Source of the DNA: Rhabdornis inornatus
Taxonomy: Eukaryota; Chordata; Aves; Passeriformes; Rhabdornithidae
Assembly (NCBI GenBank): GCA_013397075.1
Contig: VWZS01004485.1
Span: forward strand, 2,544,299 to 2,608,298
Direction: 5' to 3'
DNA length: 64,000 bases
The notes under the pieces were generated by a model that was given only the letters and a program-made list of their open reading frames with translations, was not told where the DNA came from and ran no database searches. Below, in pieces: positions 25,501 through 35,718 of this stretch (its first letter is position 1; every line of letters begins with the position of its first letter). A program made the position numbers and the translations under genes.

Positions 25501-26785
25501 AATAATAGCAGATTAGAATAAGTTTTGAATGTACAAATTTCAGTTTTGACTGCTGTTCGCATCTCCATTGGGAGTGACTGCATCCTGACCAACAAACCTC
25601 CTAGTTTTTCTTGATCCATATTCCTGAATTGTTAGCTGTAAATTATTTAGATTAGCCAGGGATCAGATAGAGAGCTCTGACTGAGTAAAGGATTACAAAA
25701 CTCATCCTGGCTTATGAATCTCTAACAAATGATAAAGACCCTTAGTAGTTCAAATTTAGAACTGAGTGCTCTGTGCTCCCTGAGGAGGCATATTTTATCT
25801 CCCGAGGGTTGTGGACTTCTGGGGCTAAAGACTTGCATGTAAAATGTCTCTGAATCAGAGACAGAAGGTTTGTCAGATATCCAGAGACTGAGTTCACAAT
25901 TCACTAAAACATAGAAATAGACTAGGTTCAATGATTCACTGCTAAGCACACAGCTAAGACATCTACTTAAAGGGAAGTTAGGGCTTTTTTACTTTAGCAT
26001 TGTTCATTTGGAATATAATTACTTCTGGAAATGTTGACATTTACATGTCATGAGTAGGGTGCTGTCAAGTTTTGTTTTCCAAACTTAGATTCTGCAAAAG
26101 GAAAGGCTAAAAGAATGGTAGGAAAGTAGAAGAATAATAAATACATCTTGAACATGTTAGGGAACAATGTGGAAAGGACCATTATTTTCTGTTACCTCAC
26201 TGTGTCAGAAGCAAATGACAAAACCCATTTTTGTGAAGAAGAAGAAAAAAAATGCCTGGCATTGGGTATGAATGTTCTTCAACTTAGCTCTGAGCAGATC
26301 TTGACACCTCCACATTTCCGGGGATTTTTGTGAGGGTTCCCACGGTTGAGATGCAGATGCAAGTGGGAATAATCTTCATAAGAACCAGGGGAAGGAAGAA
26401 TCAGTAAAAAACATGAGCAAACGTGGTTATCATTTGGAGAATTGGTTCACATTTATGATGCAATGTCAAATTTAAAGTGACATTGACAGTCCTTTTCAAA
26501 CAAGCCTATATAACTGTTGCCATATCAACCTTACTGCCTTGGAGGGTTTGCACAACAACTTTGTGGCTATCCATGAAAATTCCTGGTTGAGAAGCATGCA
26601 TTGGACTCTCCCCTAAATTAAACATGGGAAATTTTGCTGGTTTTCCCTTCCAATAAATGCATTTTTCATGCTCCAGTTTTATGCAATGGAAAGTGGAACA
26701 TAAGAAAAAAGAATAAAAAGGCCAAATTAAAACATACAGTTAGCTGAACAGGCGGACGTTAATTTTTGGTCTATATGTTAACTGC
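19506..26785. other. Long repeat-free noncoding interval
   Basis: About 7.3 kb without any recognised CR1, LTR, exon or RNA gene. Frames of 60-92 codons occur (for example 20912-21190, 21991-22227 and 24527-24748) but show nothing protein-like. A nested pair of alternative hairpins sits at 22647-22688. Simple repeats are negligible. Confidence 0.5.
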
Positions 26786-27250
26786 CCTGGCCCATCTCTC
26801 AAGTGTGTCCAGGCCCCTACAGAAGGCATCCCTTCCCTACAGCATGTCCAGTGCACCACACAGCTTGGTGTTGTCAGCAAACTTGCTCAAGATGCCCTTG
26901 ATCCCCCATCCATGTTGCCAACAAAGATGTTAAACAGCTCTAGTTCCAATACTATTGAGTACCACAGCCTTCTCCATGTCCCAGGTGACCATGTCTCCCT
27001 TTACTTTCCAGTGGCAGCCTCCATTTTCCCTAGTCTTTATTTTATGTACCTATATATGTATAAAATGTACATATATATACCAATGTACATAAATATATAG
27101 AAGCTTTTCATGTTGTCTTTGACATTCCTGGTCAGATTGAACTCTATCCAGGCTTTAGCTTTCCTAACTTGATCCCTGGTTATTTGGACAATTTCCCTGT
27201 ATTCCTCTTAGGCTACCTGTCCTTGCTTTCACCCTCTGTAGGGTTTTCCA
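26786..27250 (-). mobile_element. CR1 LINE internal fragment (ORF2 linker and RT), internally deleted
   Basis: A minus-strand CR1 from inside ORF2. At 27105-27165 the minus strand reads KAKAWIEFNLTRNVKDNMK, matching the CR1 linker between endonuclease and reverse transcriptase (family pattern KAKAQLELNLARDVKDNKK). At about 26836-26893 it reads LSKFADNTKLCGALDML, the reverse transcriptase box usually written FADDTKL. The second catalytic aspartate is replaced by asparagine. The domain between these two pieces is missing, so the copy has lost most of the polymerase. An AT-rich run with GTACAT motifs (27051-27099) lies between them. The outer edges are approximate. Confidence 0.8.
27051..27099. 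repeat. AT-rich simple repeat with GTACAT motifs
   Basis: An imperfect TATA/GTACAT run made of TATATATG, AAATGTACATATATATAC and AATGTACATAAATATATA units. It lies between the two CR1 ORF2 segments and may have expanded inside the old element. Confidence 0.8.
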
Positions 27251-29082
27251 TGCTGAGTTCTTCAATGAGAACTGAGCTCCATGCTGAGTTCTTAAATTAG
27301 CAGCTCACTCATCACTCAGTCTAACAACAGCGTGCCTAGGGAGGTCTTCAGACCACAAGAAAATATTTCCTAGGGAGATTTGAGTTCAATACTGTGATAT
27401 AAACTCCATAATGTTCCATTCCAAGGGTATCCCTGGCCTGATGTTAATCAATTCTGTGTCACAAGCAGCTAAACATCTCGGAAAAGAAAAGGACACAAGG
27501 AACTATTGAAATAATAATGATAGATCTGTTCTATGCAGCCAGTTTCTGGAAGTTTAGTGTTATTTCTTAGCTGACAGCATAAAAAGGTGTATTGAATTTC
27601 ACAGAATTCAAACGTCCTAAAAGGAGTAATTAACTCCTGGAACCAGAATGCTTGCACTTGGGCTTCTCTTCAGGTCCTCAGCTGACTCCACCTGTCTCAT
27701 AACCTTTTTAATTACTGCATTTTATCAACAAGCCATATGTGAACACTAAGGTTAAATATACAGACCAAAATGAAGAAGCTTTCAAACAAGTGCTCAACGT
27801 GAAATGCAAGGTACAATGACAAAAATCCCTCAGGTTTTGTAGTTAAATCTGTGTTTAATTTATTCCATAAATTATGGCAGAAACATGCATATATGGTGAT
27901 TAAAGACTGGAAAAATGGAGTTGCATTATAAGAATGCAAAGATATTTTATTATCACTTTGCATTTCTGTAGGACTTTATTTCTGCAGAACATCACACAAA
28001 ATGCTACTCATGCAGGGAAGATGACATCAGTGACACTGCATTAGGCAGACATCACAACTGTGATGTCTGTGACTCTCCAGGATCACTGCGTAAGTCACTG
28101 TATTTTCATCCTATGATTTCACGGGCAAAGAAAGGAGAAGAATCCAGGGACGAATCTGCCTTGTGTTACATACAGCTCCAGCAATTCACTGAGGAAAGGT
28201 GATGATCTAGCATATCTGTGATTGAATTATGTGGCAGTTTATGGAGTTTATCAACTGATCAGTTTATCAAGGTTTGCTAACAGCTAGTGATCATTGAAAG
28301 AAAATCCCACCAGCTTCCTTTTAGCTGCAAAGACTATAGCAGTTTATCAGATGAGAGAGTGTACACTTGCTCTTTCTCTCCTTACCTTGTAGACAGTCTA
28401 GCGGTGATGTATAGAAGGAATTCTGAGTGTCTGCAGACACACTAGATGTGTTTTGACATGTGGGGCATAATGTGAGGAGCCAGCTTGTCTGAGATCTTGC
28501 TTGCAGCATGAAAACAAGATGGACAAGTCTCATTATATTCATGAGCTCACACCCAAACTGCAGCTGGAAAGCTGAACAACACCGGGATGATAAGGCCAAA
28601 AGAAACTCATACAGTCCTCTAATGTGCTAGCCGAAGCACACAAATCCCAGAATAATAATAATAATTTTTCTTTCATTTTCTAAAGCCTGCAATTCAATTA
28701 GCTCAAAGATTTTAAAAAGACACTTCTTCTCGAGCTAAAGACAGACATTTGTGATTTACACACTCCTTAGTAAAGATCCGAAGGCTATTGAATCTTATTG
28801 ATGAAACAAGTTTTGCATCTTATTTCCTAATTGGATATTTCTTATCTCAGTTGACAGTTCATGTGCTGTTGTTCTACAAATGTAGAAAGTATTGGAAAAA
28901 TAGAATGCACCAATATGGTACAGACTCTGATTTGCAGCTGATTTAACTTATCTGAGATTTTCAAGATAATTTTCAGAGTAGAACTCATCACAGTATTCCT
29001 GTTAGGGGTGGCAAAACTCTTACCAGATATTGATCTTGCTGCTCAGCATTTTTACATGTAACAGTCCTTCAGTGGTCTTTGG
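27251..29082. other. Noncoding sequence
   Basis: No gene or dispersed repeat recognised. CCATGCTGAGTTCTT occurs twice (about 27248 and 27279, 31 bp apart), directly beside the CR1 fragment. A perfect 10-bp hairpin lies at 28046-28069 and a short (AAT)n run at 28651-28665. The minus-strand frame at 28321-28599 has no recognisable features. Confidence 0.5.
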
Positions 29083-29136
29083 CACAGAAATCACAGAAAT
29101 CACAGAAATCACAGAAATCACAGAAATCACAGAAAT
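29083..29136. repeat. Tandem array (CACAGAAAT)6
   Basis: Six perfect consecutive copies of the 9-bp unit CACAGAAAT, then a partial CACAGAAT leading into the CR1 body. It is derived from the CR1 3' tail and, being pure, could be polymorphic in length. Confidence 0.95.
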
Positions 29137-29275
29137 CACAGAATGGTTTGGGTTAGAAGGGACCTTGAAGATCATCTTGTTTGATCTTTCTTATGATGGA
29201 CACAGATGCCAACCACTAGATCAATTTTCTCAGAGCCCCATCCAACCTGGCCTTCAACACTTCCAGGGATGACAT
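29083..29275 (-). mobile_element. CR1 LINE 3' end fragment with expanded tail
   Basis: A minus-strand CR1. Its 3' tail at the left is an array of six CACAGAAAT units (29083-29136) followed by CACAGAATGGTTTGGGTTAG and AAGGGACCTTGAAGATCATC. It ends at the right after CAGAGCCCCATCCAACCTGG and CCTTCAACACTTCCAGGGATG, so it is about 140 bp of body plus tail. The tail is normally a few ATTCTGTG octamers; here it has become a 9-bp tandem array. The plus-strand frame at 29030-29272 with a repeated ITE peptide is a by-product of this array. Confidence 0.92.
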
Positions 29276-31170
29276 GACACAAGGTGAGCAGGACTTCCTT
29301 CAAGATTGCCTTGGACCTTAATTCTGGTAAAATAAATTTCTTGGTCTTTCTTATTACACCTCAGAAAAGCTAAATGAGTTTATTAACCCTTTCTCTCACT
29401 CATGATGAAGGCAGAAGAAGCAAGATTTCATAATAGAAAAGACTAGTAATCAATTCTTCACCATAATCTCAGAAGTCAGGTTGCTGAAAAAGCAGTGTTG
29501 TATCAAGAAGGATGTTGCAGACATGTTTTGAAAAATCTCTCTCTTAAAAACTGTGAGCAACTTTTCCTTTTTCACTGGGAGGTCAGAAGGCAGAAAGAAG
29601 TCATCAGGTACAATCATAAGTAGTTCACAGCAGCTCAATGCTTCTCCCACTGTCAAGCAAAAATGATAGGTCGTTAGACTGTCAGAGTAGAAAGATCCTG
29701 TTTTGGTGACAGCTGCTCTGGTGTGTAATGCACTGAGGATGCCATTAGGTGTAATTAAACTGAAAACCTAAAACATAAGGACGGAGACCTTTTTTCTTCT
29801 CAAGATGAAAACCCTCTGTGTACATACAAAATTATCACCCGTCACAGCCATCCTCTCTTTTGTCCCTCAGGAAAACAGACAGATGTCCAGCTGTCAGGGA
29901 GTATGAAGAGTGTAACAGTCTCAATTTCCTTCATGCTACCTCTTTCTAATCCCATCGGTGCATTTTTTCATCAATTTCTGCTTTGCATGTGTTTTCCTGT
30001 TTCCTAGACTGTTTTTCCTTTTCACCATGAGTTCTTCCTATGAGTTTGTTTCTACCTTCTTCTCCAAAATGATTCTGTCATGCCTGTCTGGCTGTTTTGT
30101 CTGTGTAATCCTCCTTTATCTCCTATATATTCTCCCCATTCCCTACTTTTTATTCCTGGCTTCTGGACACTTGTTTGGTAATGTTGGACCCAGTTCCTTG
30201 TTTAGCTTGTCTGATCACCATCCAGGTGGGATGCATTAGATCCCTGGTGCTGACCAGAGCAGGGGCCAGGTAATTTCTTTCAGGCATTCTGATGCTTTTC
30301 CCTGTTCCCTGAATATCCTGTTTTGCTTGAGGTTCTAGTGCTACTGATCTCCTTCTGGTACCTCTGCAGTTGACAGCACTTTCTAGGACCTGACATTCCT
30401 GGTCCTGCTGACTGCAGTGCCTCCAGAGCTGGTCTTGGATGCACCCCAGTAGGGGTCTCCTCTTCCTACTTATGCCAAGCAGAGGCCTCTTGGCTCTTCT
30501 GTCCTCCAATGTGCATTTGCAGACCTAGTGGTACTATTTGGTAAAAAAGAGCCTAAAGAAATATTTGATCACACCAGGGTAGTTCCCAGATGGGTAAGTA
30601 AGGAGGAAAGACTATCTCCAAGCCTCTCAACTGGTTGTTTCCTTTCTCCACCTCCTGCTCTGCACTTGCTACAAACACAGCTTCTCTGGCTCAGTGATAT
30701 GTTGTAAAAAACCCCCCATTCTTCCAAAATAAAAACACACCTAAATAATTTGCTGATATTGTGTCTTGTGTTCATATAGAAAAAGTTAAGCTTTTTTTTT
30801 TTTCCCTCAAAAAATTGATTTCTTTCATATTTTCTTTTTAGTAAGGGCTGACTCACATCTTTTTCCACAATTCAAACCAAATGTAAACTCTTTTCAGGGT
30901 CCTAATCCAAACCTTGAATTTGAGATTATTTCCAAGAATTTTTATTTTGGACTGTTCTGAAACAAAAATCTGTTTTGAATTTTAGAACAAGTAATATTCT
31001 GGCAATTGGGAATCTTAAAAAAAAAAACCCAAACAAGCATGAGGTAGTTTAGATTAGATCCTTCTGTCTTTCTTTCAGGGAACTGAAATTTTTTCAACAA
31101 TTGTGCTTTGTTAAACCCAGCAGAGGCAACTCTCATAAACCTTTAGTAGGTGCTCATGCATTTTTTGTAG
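29276..31170. other. Noncoding sequence, partly pyrimidine-rich
   Basis: The interval 29930-30200 is rich in T and C on the plus strand. The frames at 29958-30239 (+) and 30150-30509 (-) overlap each other and resemble nothing known to me. A T13-type run occurs near 30791. No repeat family was identified. Confidence 0.5.
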
Positions 31171-31349
31171 ATTCACCCAACAATTTAGGTTTGAAAGGAC
31201 CTCCAGAGGTCATCTAGTCCAACCCCTATGCAGAACAGGAACAGTTAGCAAAAGTTGCTCAGAGACTTGTCCAATTGACAAAGACTGTAAAGCCTCTCTG
31301 AGACCCTGTTTTACTATTTCACCAAGTTCTTGGTGAAAAAAATATAATT
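31171..31349 (-). mobile_element. CR1 LINE 3' end fragment (diverged)
   Basis: A minus-strand CR1 of an older type. It begins near ATTTAGGTTTGAAAGGACC, TCCAGAGGTCATCTAGTCC and AACCCC, then a degraded AGTTGCTCAGAGACTTGTCC block, ending near CACCAAGTTCTTGGTG. Divergence is clearly higher than in the copies at 43.9 kb and 46.7 kb. It has no coding content. Confidence 0.8.
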
Positions 31350-32941
31350 GTGGTATATAACCAGAATTTTTTGTGTTTCAGGTGGTGTTCATTGCATGTT
31401 GGAAGTTAATTTTGTGTTCCTGAGAAGAGTTTGTGTTGGTCTTCTTTACACCTCTCTGAAGAAAAGTTTGTGCATGTTGGTGTTTGTTGCTTATCTACTG
31501 TGCATATTGGAGTTTATCTTTTCTCACAAGCACACACTAGACAATTGTGTCTACTTTATGCTCTTTTTTCATTCTTTTTTCAAGGGCAGTTGTCAATAGT
31601 TTTTGGTATTATGCTAGTTCTATTCACTTTTCCATGTGGATTCATGTTAAAAACTATTTTCACCACCTTTCTTAAATTATGAAGCGATCATTTGCAGCTC
31701 CCTGACACAGTTCACTTCTATCTCTGGCCTGCACAGAGAGCAGCTCTGAAATTAGTTCTTCTCTTTATTTCAGAGGGGTCCTCATCAATTCTGACTTGCA
31801 ACACTTTGAAATCAAAGGATGGGGATAAAACACTCCTGTCAGTATCAGTCATTCCATTACAAATTCTTCACAGCTTAAAAATACCTTACTTAGAAATAGG
31901 AGCTGTCATTCACCTTATGTGCCACCTGATTTAAAGCTCTTTGTGACACACTCATGCATTCTCCTGATCATTGAAGTCTTCCCTGCATGTGTCCAAAGAG
32001 AGCATTCTTTTCTTTTTGGACAAAGGGAACAGACTTGTGGCAATATCAGTTAGAATAGTCAGTCTGCATTATGGAACAATTAATTAAAGCCTAACTTGCA
32101 ATTAGTGATTATGTAAATAAAAGTCTATCGTAAGCAAACAATTTGTCATCTGCAGAAAAAATTTTGTCTTCATGTCTGTGAGGTCAATGGATTCCACAGT
32201 ACTACTATTTTAAAAGCTATATCTAATAAAGACATAAAAGTCCCCCTAGTTGCAATTATGGATGGGCTGTATTTTACTCATCTCCAGTGTCTGACTCTTT
32301 ACATCTAGTCAATGCTGTTTCCCTCTACACTCAGTAAAAGTGGGTAGCTCATCCAAAGTCAATACTTATCCTAGGATGGGATGAATCACCTTCAACATAT
32401 TTACACTGACTATAGGCAGAGTCAAAATGGGCTAATTTAGATCACTTGCTGACAAAAGATATGAGAGACTCTACCCTTGCCCCCCATGTTATCCCTGTTA
32501 ACCAGTGCATGTCTGGGTTTGCCCATTATTTTGAGCCCAAAGATGGTATCAGAACTTAAAAATAACAGCAAGCCACAACAAATCAATTACAAAAACCTTT
32601 GGAAAAACATCTGGAGTTTTGCAGTACTACTTCCCCTCCTTTCTCCTTTTGGGATGCTGAAGTCTATCAGGTACTTTAGATACTGAAACTTTAGATAGTC
32701 CTGCATGCTCTCTTTCACTCCCTCAACAAACTTATGCAAGGAAACTCAATCAACTTTCATATATTTACATCTTAAACAATTAAGAGCAATTCTGAAAGTA
32801 AGAACTAAAAGGTTGAATATGCCTGGCTCTTTCTCTCCCAGAAACCATTGGAGACAAGCTTGAAACTGTGTCTAAACTAATATCTGAGCAAAGTAGATGC
32901 AAAGATTTGAGAAGAGTCCTGGCCTCACACCAGCTGGACCA

Positions 32942-32964
32942 TGATGCTGGCACTGCCAGCATCA
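32942..32964. repeat. Palindrome with 11-bp arms
   Basis: TGATGCTGGCA and TGCCAGCATCA are exact reverse complements separated by a single C. It is not associated with a recognised repeat. Confidence 0.95.
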
Positions 32965-33933
32965 GAGTGCCAGAACATTCCCTCAGTAGCTGGGATAAGC
33001 AAGATCTATCCTGTGCTCTTCTCCAGCATTCCATTCCCAACTGAGTGGCTTATTTGACTAGGAAGTAAGCAATCTCTCAAAGTACAATGTTGCTTAAAAT
33101 CTTCATGGAGACGCAATATTTTTTCTGTCATTTATTATGGGTCAATTGAACAGCAGCAGTATCTGTATATTTGGGACCTGTTTTTAATGTGTAGATGACA
33201 CAGCCTTTTCTTATACAGGATGGCAGGGTCTAAGCCTAGACATCCTGTCCTAAGGATGGTATGTATAACTGAGTAGCTAAAATTATTGCATTTGTTCCCA
33301 AAAAAACTCAAGCAGATAACTGTATAATATTTGCAAATAGTCAGGTTTCTTCACCAAAGTGGAGGGAGACTTGAGTTAATTTTTGTTTCATGTACTGTTT
33401 CGTTTATACAGCTTTACCATTTTTTCTTTATTTCCCGAAAAAAGCATTTACATTAAACAACAACAACAAAAAATTGTTGGTTGCTTTATTAACATCAAAC
33501 TCTCTTCCACAGAACCTTCTTGAAACTGCCCAGAACACTGCTTCACAATTCATGGACATTGCAACCATACTTTAAGCAGGGTAAAAAATAGTGAAAAAGC
33601 AAAATTTTGGAAGTATATTGCAAACATATAGGTATTGGTCGTAATTCAAGCTTTCTTGCTAATAATATAGTTCCAAAACTACTGCCTCTGTGGGAGCCAT
33701 TACTATTCAAATAACACTGTGCAGTGTTACTCATTTTGAATTGCAGTTGTACCAGGAATTAATTCAAACTCAATTCTGTTCATGCCACAAACCTGGCACT
33801 TTTGTTAGGTATGTGAATAAAAACATCTGTACATATATTCAAGAAATGGAACAGTTTTTACTGGAATCAGCCTTACCAGCTGAGAATCAGCTCTCTGACC
33901 AACATAGGCTGGAGCCAGAGAACATAAGCTGTC

Positions 33934-33977
33934 ATGCTCTCAAATAAATCATTAAATGCTCTCAAAGAAATCATTAC
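33934..33977. repeat. 22-bp tandem duplication
   Basis: ATGCTCTCAAATAAATCATT is followed 22 bp later by ATGCTCTCAAAGAAATCATT, which differs at one position. It is a simple two-copy duplication with no coding context. Confidence 0.9.
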
Positions 33978-35539
33978 ATGAACTTACTGTCCAGACTGTC
34001 TCTGTGTTGACCTGAAATTCTAGCAAGAGAACTGCTCCGAAATAATGCCTTAAGTTGGTGACAAAAAGCATCTCATATTTTCCTAAACAAGGGAAAGGAA
34101 GGACTAAGCACTTTCAAACACTTTTGAATGCAAACACTTCCAAAAAATCCTATAAAACAGTACAATTTTTTTCTCTCTGCTAGATTTTGCAAACTTATGA
34201 AAGTCATGAATTTCCAAAGAAGATGCTGTGAGCTGATGCCCCAATTCTCCTGCAGTCAGTACAAATTCTGGTAATCACCAAGTCATTGCTAGCACATACA
34301 GACAACTGTAGCATGGCAGTTCCAGTTGGCCTTCAAGACACTAAAGCATTATAGGGGAATCAGGAGAGGAAGAAGGCAGCCAAGGATGGAGAAAAGTGGT
34401 TCATACTAAGACTAATTCTGTGTTACCTGGGAGCTGTCTTCATGTCAGATATGAAGAAATGTACCTTCCCAGAGTGGCTATTAAGCTTCAGAAAGTATAC
34501 AAGCAGTGGTTTGGATTGCAGAAAACTTCCTCCTTATTATTGTTTTTTTAAGCAGTACACCCTCGACTCCCTGTAAGTTTGCTATACCATAACAAATTTG
34601 CTTGAATATTTTTCAGAAATAAAATACTTACTAAAATGGACGGTAACTTTTGGTAAATAGTATATATTCCTGGTTAAAATGAAAAAAGCAAGCAAGTTTG
34701 GATAATATTTCCTCTTGCACAATGACAGCCATGCTGCATCCTCAGCAACAGTTAGTATCGGGCAATACTTTTCCAAGTATTAAGAATGTCAAAATAAGGC
34801 TGTAATGTTATTTTTCATCACAGTTCAAGAGTTTTAGGAAGGTCTGCTTTTATTTTGGTACAAAATCCTATTGGAGAAATTCACATCATGTGAATAAAAT
34901 ACTCAACAACTTTAACCAGAATCAGGGTGAACACTGTCTCATGCCAGCACTCAGTATATCCTCAGGCAACACTGTGTGAAATCGGAACATATGCATCCAA
35001 GTCTAGTTGCATTTGTATTGTCCAGCAGCTAATTTAGATTTTCTTCTTAGTATTTTCTTTTTGACTAACAGTCCACAGCAAGCTGCAGGAAGCGATTCAA
35101 AGCAACAGCAGGATGGTCATCTTCAGGTGCATTTTAATGGTTCACACTGAAATTCTGCTGCCAATATATTTTTACCTGCAGACTTTTATGTTAAAATAGC
35201 TTTTTTTAATAAGTAGTGACCCAGCTATTATTGAAAAAAAGCTCTTTTTGAGGAGAGGGACATGGAGTGACACATCAGAAAGCCCAGCTGTGACCCAGAG
35301 CCCCCAAGAAACACTAGCAGCAGGCACACTCCCTTCTGTGCCCTGTCCCCTTCACCTAAGACACAGGTAGGACCCAAAGGGTAGAGGCTGGAACATCTGA
35401 ATGCTAGTAATTAAAGAGATCCGCATTAAAAAAAACAAAACGAAAACAGATGAGAAGTGGCATGTGTTTTTTCCCATGTAGCAAAGAAGTCAAACATTGC
35501 CAACCTGAAATATGCTGTGTCCATCCCAAATCCTTTCCC

Positions 35540-35718
35540 TCCTCCAGCCTTCTTCCTGGTTGGGTGCTGTGAGGAGCAGAAAATACCTCGACTCTGTGTG
35601 AACACCACTCTGCTATAACAAAATCATCCCTGAATTATGAACACTGTTTTCAGCACATATCCAAACCCCATATTAGCTACTATGAAGAAAACTAACTCTA
35701 TCCCAGTCAACACTAGCA
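35540..35718 (+). mobile_element. LTR 3' end fragment (family B, copy 2)
   Basis: It includes GAGGAGCAGAAAATACC, CGACTCTGTGTGAACACC, ATGAACACTGTTTTCAGCAC and TAGCTACTATGAAGAAAAC, then TAACTCTATCCCAGTCAAC, ending CACTAGCA. This is the 3' part of the bird LTR family whose two ends are seen at 12373-12628 in the opposite orientation. The terminal stretch AGAAAACTAACTCTATCCC aligns with AGAAAATTAACTCTTCCCC there. The 5' half is absent, so this is a truncated LTR with no internal coding region nearby. The left edge is uncertain. Confidence 0.75.

Larger units (their letters stand above)
31350..35539. other. Unique noncoding sequence
   Basis: No transposon or exon recognised. Two structural oddities are a 23-nt near-perfect palindrome at 32942-32964 and a 22-bp tandem duplication at 33934-33977. 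The overlapping plus-strand frames at 31348-31682 are hydrophobic and TTT-rich, as expected from T-rich noncoding DNA. Confidence 0.5.

Noticed and set aside
29030..29272. Frame encoding a repeated ITE tripeptide
   Set aside because: It is the translation of the CACAGAAAT array in an antisense CR1 tail.
30150..30509. 119-codon minus-strand frame with basic, Gln-rich translation
   Set aside because: No domain, no splice or promoter context, and it overlaps a plus-strand frame. Treated as chance.
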